Origin: an uncultured Pelagibacteraceae bacterium
Lineage (GTDB): Bacteria > Pseudomonadota > Alphaproteobacteria > Pelagibacterales > Pelagibacteraceae
Direction: 5' to 3'
Length of the DNA: 64,000 bases
Assembly: GCA_902629955.1 (NCBI GenBank)
Contig: CACOSS010000002.1
Coordinates: 1-64,000 of the forward strand
Part shown: in pieces, positions 59,652-64,000 of the stretch
Layout: each line of letters opens with the position of its first letter
Numbering within the stretch: position 1 is the stretch's first letter
Notes under the pieces: model-generated
Seen by the model: the letters and a program-made list of their open reading frames with translations, nothing else
Database searches by the model: none
What the model was told of the DNA's origin: nothing
Position numbers and translations under genes: made by a program

Positions 59652-59957
59652 TTATTCGAGAGGGTTTCCTTTTATATCTGTGTTTAATTCTTGGTAGACC
59701 ATTACAGTTATTGTTCTAAAGTTATCAATCATTCTCTCTAAATTAAAATCTAGATTAACTTTATTGCAATTTAACTCTTTAAAGTAAAAATTTCTTGATT
59801 GATATAACGAAGGATCTATTTCATTAGTAATTATATTTAATATATTTGATTTTTTTTCTATTGCAAAGTTATATCTGCAAACATTACTTGAAGCCCAATA
59901 CAAAATAGTTGTAAGAATTATTCCAAATATAATCATTGTCTTGCTTATACCAATCAT
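59652..59957 (-). CDS. Small membrane-anchored protein, unknown function
   Basis: A 101-residue protein with one N-terminal hydrophobic helix (about 5-22, KTMIIFGIILTTILYWASS) and a mixed charged globular part with two cysteines (SSNVCRYNF, KELNCNKVN). Its start overlaps the end of the GAF-SpoIIE phosphatase gene by 4 bases, so it is translationally coupled to the phosphatase and may modulate it. Not recognised. Confidence 0.75.
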   Translation of the reverse strand: MIGISKTMIIFGIILTTILYWASSNVCRYNFAIEKKSNILNIITNEIDPSLYQSRNFYFKELNCNKVNLDFNLERMIDNFRTITVMVYQELNTDIKGNPLE

Positions 59958-61294
59958 TTGCCATCAACAACCACAATTGTTAAATCATCTTTCTGTATTC
60001 GACCAGATTTAATTATATCTTCAATAATTTTATTTAATCTTTCGTTGTTTGGAACTTCTTGATACTTCTTTATATAATTTTGAAACCCTACAGACTCTAA
60101 CATTTTTCCTTCGGCATCTTTAATCTCTGTAATACCATCAGTAAAAATGTACATAGAGCTATTAGAAAAATTAATTTTTGTTTCTTTAAATTTAAATTTT
60201 GGTGCAATACCGAGTGGTGGACCAGCATCTTCAAAATTAGAAAAGTTTCCGTCCTTAGAATAAATTAACGGAGGTTCGTGACCTGCATTCGCTAAGGTTA
60301 ATTCTTTTTTATTGCTATCATAAATTCCAATCAACATTGTAACAAACATTCCTCTTGATGTAGTTTCACATATTTCAGAATTTAAAATATTTAAAAGTTC
60401 TGCTGCAGAAAAATTTGTTTTACTTAAACATCTATAAAGACTAGAAGCCTTCGACATCAACAAAGAAGATTTAATTCCTTTACCTGAAACATCAGCAACA
60501 CCAAATCCAAAAACTCCGTTTGATATCTCCGCAAAATTATAAAAATCTCCTGAAACAACTTTTGCAGGAATATTTACTCCAGCAATTGGAAAATTTTCTT
60601 TTTTGTTTTGAGATAACAAAGTTTTTTGTATTTCACCAACAATTTCTATTTCTTTCTGTATTCTGTTCTTTTCAACTAAATCTTTTGCCATCTTTGCATT
60701 TCTAATTGCTAATGCAGCTGGTCCAGATAAAGTTTCCAAAAGTTTTCTATCGTTTTCTTCAAAAAGTTTATTTCCAGTTTTTTTATTTAAACAGTGAATA
60801 ACACCGATACATTCTCCTGAAACAATTAATGGTGAACATAAAACAGAATAGGTTGTGAAATTTGTTTTATTATCTAAGTCAAAATAAAACTCAGCTATTT
60901 CTCTGACATCTTTTCTTACATCGCCAACTCTAATACATTTTTTTAAAACTGCTGCTTTTCCCATTACACCTTGAGTAATTGGTATTTCAAAATCTTCTAA
61001 GTAAGCTTGGTGTTTAGATGCAATGCATTGAAATGTTTGGCTTTTGTCATCAATTAAAAATATGTTTGCTGCTTGTGCATTTATTCTTTTAATAATAACT
61101 TCTAGTGAATTCTGCAATGTTTCTTTTAAATCAAGAGATTTTGCAAACTCTTGGTTCATCTGAGTAACTATAGCAAGATCTTTACTGCTAGTATCCTCAA
61201 CTTCATTTTTCAATTCTTTTTTCTTACCAAAAAACATGTTTTTAATTGGCAATCTATTACTTTTTTGATAATTTTCCACTATGGAAGTAATCAT
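59954..61294 (-). CDS. GAF-domain SpoIIE/PP2C-type serine phosphatase (RsbU/RsbP-like)
   Basis: A 446-residue soluble sensor phosphatase. A coiled N-terminus (ELKNEVEDTSSKDLAIVTQMNQEFAKSLDLKETLQNS) leads to a GAF domain (about 50-200: AANIFLIDDKSQTFQCIASKHQ, CIRVGDVRKDVREIAEFYFD, LCSPLIVSGECIGVIHCLNKKTG), then the PP2C/SpoIIE domain: AKVVSGDFYNFAEI, FGFGVADVSGKGIKSSLLMSKASS, TLANAGHEPPLIYS, YIFTDGITEI and DDLTIVVVDG with metal-binding aspartates. Would dephosphorylate the STAS proteins. Divergent from pilD, so it sits within the pilus locus. Confidence 0.92.
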   Translation of the reverse strand: MITSIVENYQKSNRLPIKNMFFGKKKELKNEVEDTSSKDLAIVTQMNQEFAKSLDLKETLQNSLEVIIKRINAQAANIFLIDDKSQTFQCIASKHQAYLEDFEIPITQGVMGKAAVLKKCIRVGDVRKDVREIAEFYFDLDNKTNFTTYSVLCSPLIVSGECIGVIHCLNKKTGNKLFEENDRKLLETLSGPAALAIRNAKMAKDLVEKNRIQKEIEIVGEIQKTLLSQNKKENFPIAGVNIPAKVVSGDFYNFAEISNGVFGFGVADVSGKGIKSSLLMSKASSLYRCLSKTNFSAAELLNILNSEICETTSRGMFVTMLIGIYDSNKKELTLANAGHEPPLIYSKDGNFSNFEDAGPPLGIAPKFKFKETKINFSNSSMYIFTDGITEIKDAEGKMLESVGFQNYIKKYQEVPNNERLNKIIEDIIKSGRIQKDDLTIVVVDGK

Positions 61295-61397
61295 TTATTC
61301 ACCTAACTTTTACCTTCATTTACAAGATGCATTGGTTTTAATTCATTATGTTTTTGATAGTATATTAGAAATTACAGCCCAAATCAAACTTTAGACC

Positions 61398-62162
61398 GTG
61401 TTATCAATTACAGTATTCATTTTAGGAGCTCTGTGGGGTAGCTTCTGTAATGTATGTATTTATAGGCTACCATTAGATCAAGACGTTATTACTGGAAGGT
61501 CGAGGTGTTTAAAATGTAAAAAGCAAATTAATTGGTATGACAACATTCCTTTCTTTTCATTTATGATTCTTAAAGGAAAATGTAGGTCATGCAATTCTGT
61601 AATAAGCTTTCAATATTTTTTTGTTGAATCAATTTGTGCTTTTTCTTTTCTTTTTGTTTTTTTACTATTTGGGTTAACAACCACAACTTTATTATTTTTC
61701 ATACTTATTATATCCTTTATTATTATTTTTTTTGTAGATCTGAAACATTTTATTATTCCAAACCAGGTAACATATAGTTTGATGGTAATAGGGTTTTTAA
61801 AATCTTTTGATCCTAATTTAAACCAATCTATTTTTCCTAACTATATCCATTCCGTTATTGGTGGTGTGTTTGGGTATTCTGTAATTTGGTTGCTGATATT
61901 TTTCTACAAAAAATTTAAAAATAAAGAAGGGATGGGCTTAGGGGATGCAAAGTTTTTGTCCGCTTTGGGATTTTGGTTTGGTTGGATTTCAATTCCATTC
62001 ATCTTAGTTTTTTCATCTTTAATAGCTTTGGGTTTCTCTTTGCCAAGTCTAATAAAAAAATCAAAAAATTTAAGCACAGAAATTCCTTTTGGACCTCACT
62101 TAGTAATCGGATGCATCACTTATATATTATTTATTGATTTTATATTTAAGTTCTTAATTTAA
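61398..62162 (+). CDS. pilD: Prepilin peptidase PilD (A24 family)
   Basis: A 254-residue polytopic aspartyl peptidase starting with GTG. The N-terminal LGALWGSFCNVCIYRLP is the family start. Two CxxC pairs (RCLKCKKQ, CRSCNS) form the cytoplasmic zinc module used in methylation. The first catalytic aspartate is in FFVDLKHFIIPNQVTY (about 117) and the second in GMGLGDAKFLSALGFWFG (GxGxGDxK). It cleaves and N-methylates prepilins; both substrates are encoded at 48.8-49.8 kb. It converges on the PilY1-like gene with a 28-bp gap. Confidence 0.95.
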   Translation: MLSITVFILGALWGSFCNVCIYRLPLDQDVITGRSRCLKCKKQINWYDNIPFFSFMILKGKCRSCNSVISFQYFFVESICAFSFLFVFLLFGLTTTTLLFFILIISFIIIFFVDLKHFIIPNQVTYSLMVIGFLKSFDPNLNQSIFPNYIHSVIGGVFGYSVIWLLIFFYKKFKNKEGMGLGDAKFLSALGFWFGWISIPFILVFSSLIALGFSLPSLIKKSKNLSTEIPFGPHLVIGCITYILFIDFIFKFLI

Positions 62163-62190
62163 AGAAAAAGTTTTTTTATTTATAGTTTTA

Positions 62191-64000
62191 TTAATAACTA
62201 CTATCTCTCCAACCACCTCTGTTTGAAATTATATCGCCAGGTAGTGCTGGAACTCGGTAAAGTGTAGATGCATCTGCACTTGGACCTGCAACGTTAGCGA
62301 AGAGATTGGTTCCAAAGACAACAAGTTCAGATAAAACTCCTTCATTTATATATGCACAAGCATTATCTTCTGATCCTATAGTTACTGTGTCTTGTGAGCC
62401 AGTACTTGAGCTTGTGTCTGTGCCAAGATCATTGTTTGATTGCGCAGCGTTAGTTTGTAATCCTTGAGATTTATTTGTACCACATTCATCATCTGTTACA
62501 CATATGTAAGCCTTACCTTGATTACATCTGTTTTGACCTACTGGTGGCTGGTAAACTGGGAAGTATACCTTACCACTAAACAAAGTAGGTGGTGCAGAAG
62601 CTTTTCTATATTGTCTTGGTGATATAAAAGATCCATTTGAGTCTCTATCTAATGCTATGTACCAAGCTTTCTTACCTTTTGTTGGGCATTTGTCACCAGT
62701 TACATCTCCTGTAACATCATTGCATATAACCGCATCATCTAAAGTGTCTGCTTGTTCAGCATTTAAGTTTGCTTTTGTTAAAAAAGTTTCGTCAGAACCA
62801 CTTGGGGTTTTTGTGTGCGCACCTCCATTAATTCTTGCGTTAGGATTAAAGAGTGGGAAATCTGGATCTTTAACACCGTATAAGATATTGTCTAATCCTG
62901 CTTCCTGACTTCCTAAGTCTGTAAAATTACCAGTTGAACCAAATAGCCAGAATTCAGAGTCAGAGAAACCTATTCCAGCATCCATTGAGAAATAACTATA
63001 TCTTGCATTACTTGTATCGGCATTTAGTTTGAATAAAGTAGTTTGATCAAATAATTCTGCTCCATTCTCTTCTGAGCTTGTAAGGTTTATTTTTGTAATC
63101 TTGCCTTCAAGGTCATTAACATAGACCATTGCTCCTCTCCAAGGTATACCAAACGCGGTATCTGGTGTTATTACTAAAGGCGTTGAAGGAATTGAGTTAT
63201 TAATATCACTTCCATTAGGAGTAGGTAGTACATCATTACCCACAGTAACTCCACCTGGATCAGTATCAACTATACTTATTGGTCCTCCATTTTCTTCCGC
63301 TCCAAAAATTGAGCCAGGGTTATCTCTATCCTCTAAATTTACTAAGAAAACTGCAGACCCAGCGCAAGGGTCATTTAAACTCAAACCACCACCCATAACT
63401 GCAACGTATGTATCTTCTTTTACATTATCTCTTTTACCTGGGTTTGCTGATGGAATTCTAAATATTCTTGGCGATGACCAAGTTTCACCTAATTGGGTAT
63501 AATCATACATTGGCTCTATTCCAGTTGCTCCTCTACATGCAGTCGAAATACTGAATTGATTAGACTCAGTAGGCTCTGCATCAGATACATTTATATTAAT
63601 CACTTTTTCTTCATTAAACGTAACTTTCAAACTACCACCCTCCATCGTTGCGCTTGCAATTGGTATGGATTTAGCCTCCCCATCATCGATTTCAGTAGCT
63701 GATAAAACTCCAGCAGGTATAGTGTCACCTTCGTTGTAATCAAGAACTATACCATCAAAATAAAAAGTTGTTCCTTTAAAACAAGATGCTGTCCCGTTTA
63801 TTCTAAAGTCTTCGCTATCATCACATGGTGCTATTGCATCTTGTTGAGTGGTAACTTCAGGATTAACGTCTGTTTGATTTCCTTCATCTTCTGCCCTTGC
63901 AGCATTATAGTTTTCTTGTGCCATAATACCCTCTTGTGATTGCAACGAAGATGCAAAACCCGAGTTGTAAGTTTTTTGTGTGATATTACCCTCGTGGTCC
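62191..64000 (-). CDS. pilY1: PilY1-like pilus tip/adhesin protein, C-terminal part (runs off the window)
   Basis: At least 603 residues; the frame is open to the window end, so the TTG start at 63945 in the ORF track is just the first possible start within view and the true N-terminus lies outside. The segment YTQLGETWSSPRIFRIPSAN with YVAVMGGGLSLNDPCAGSAVFLVNLED matches the start of the PilY1 C-terminal beta-propeller. VNDLEGKITKINLTSS and FLVN-type strands continue it. It ends with a Cys-rich part (RCNQGKAYICVTDDECG) and LVVFGTNLFANVAG. PilY1-family proteins cap the pilus and mediate adhesion or signal surface contact. The von Willebrand-type N-terminal domain, if present, is not visible. 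Confidence 0.85.
   Translation of the reverse strand, partial: DHEGNITQKTYNSGFASSLQSQEGIMAQENYNAARAEDEGNQTDVNPEVTTQQDAIAPCDDSEDFRINGTASCFKGTTFYFDGIVLDYNEGDTIPAGVLSATEIDDGEAKSIPIASATMEGGSLKVTFNEEKVININVSDAEPTESNQFSISTACRGATGIEPMYDYTQLGETWSSPRIFRIPSANPGKRDNVKEDTYVAVMGGGLSLNDPCAGSAVFLVNLEDRDNPGSIFGAEENGGPISIVDTDPGGVTVGNDVLPTPNGSDINNSIPSTPLVITPDTAFGIPWRGAMVYVNDLEGKITKINLTSSEENGAELFDQTTLFKLNADTSNARYSYFSMDAGIGFSDSEFWLFGSTGNFTDLGSQEAGLDNILYGVKDPDFPLFNPNARINGGAHTKTPSGSDETFLTKANLNAEQADTLDDAVICNDVTGDVTGDKCPTKGKKAWYIALDRDSNGSFISPRQYRKASAPPTLFSGKVYFPVYQPPVGQNRCNQGKAYICVTDDECGTNKSQGLQTNAAQSNNDLGTDTSSSTGSQDTVTIGSEDNACAYINEGVLSELVVFGTNLFANVAGPSADASTLYRVPALPGDIISNRGGWRDSSY

Noticed and set aside
1-64000. tRNA, rRNA, insertion sequences, prophage genes
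   Set aside because: Scanning for cloverleaf T-loops, transposase or integrase motifs and phage genes found none; the integrase-arm-like module in pilMN is part of a pilus gene.

Overview
The window looks like chromosome from a SAR11-type alphaproteobacterium (Pelagibacterales, Candidatus Pelagibacter-like). The DNA is strongly AT-rich, genes are packed with overlapping or abutting ends, almost no intergenic DNA exceeds 200 bp, and the gene content is typical of a streamlined marine heterotroph: many solute transporters, methylamine-type nitrogen genes, a photolyase, and TRAP and Pot/Liv ABC systems. No rRNA, tRNA, CRISPR array, insertion sequence or prophage was seen. The assignment to SAR11 is inference from composition and gene families, not from a marker gene.

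Layout. (1) 1-7.4 kb, + strand: the end of an ammonium transporter, two tiny membrane proteins around an intrinsic terminator, then glxBCD plus a GlnT/GmaS-type ligase (N-methylglutamate synthase and gamma-glutamylmethylamide synthetase, i.e. methylamine nitrogen assimilation), a diaminopropionate ammonia-lyase and a DNA photolyase. (2) 7.4-13.8 kb, - strand: csaA-like tRNA-binding protein, LysE exporter, aconitase, YfgM-like and BamB-like envelope proteins, a cupin and YjbQ. (3) 13.9-22.3 kb, mixed: ArgE-type deacylase, aldehyde dehydrogenase, agmatinase-family ureohydrolase, an exported HExxH protein with a membrane-tethered cyclophilin, and a divergent beta-oxidation pair (FadN-type fusion and thiolase). 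(4) 22.3-35.4 kb, - strand: acetoacetyl-CoA synthetase, aminotransferase, TAXI-TRAP transporter, EutA- and DoeA-like ectoine-catabolism homologues, and a polyamine-type ABC transporter. (5) 35.5-42.6 kb: a branched-chain-amino-acid-type ABC transporter (livK on +, livGFHM on -) with an MFS permease and a ProC-like reductase. (6) 42.7-43.7 kb: a possible structured RNA, a DUF2805 protein, a glutaredoxin and a lipoprotein.

(7) 43.8-64 kb is the most distinctive part: a type IV pilus locus (two pilins, PilC, PilB, lipoprotein secretin PilQ, PilP, PilO, a fused PilM-PilN, PilD, and the C-terminal part of a PilY1-like protein running off the window) interleaved with a complete-looking partner-switching set (two STAS proteins, one RsbW-like kinase, two SpoIIE-type phosphatases with CHASE2 and GAF sensors). 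Also in it are a FecR-domain exported protein with a very long lysine-rich tail and a TPR/beta-barrel outer-membrane protein. Upstream of the pil operon lies the only long gene-free stretch, 551 bp. It holds seven perfect copies and one degenerate copy of an 11-bp motif (CTCTAACACAA), in both orientations and mostly in pairs exactly 21 bp apart.

Recurring regulatory architecture: intrinsic terminators sit directly downstream of the abundant product in several multi-gene units (after amt/73-aa protein, potD, the TAXI binding protein, livK and the first pilin), so they probably act as attenuators. In three cases the hairpin is fused to coding information: it abuts the next start codon, contains a stop codon of the opposite gene, or encodes the prepilin cleavage site.
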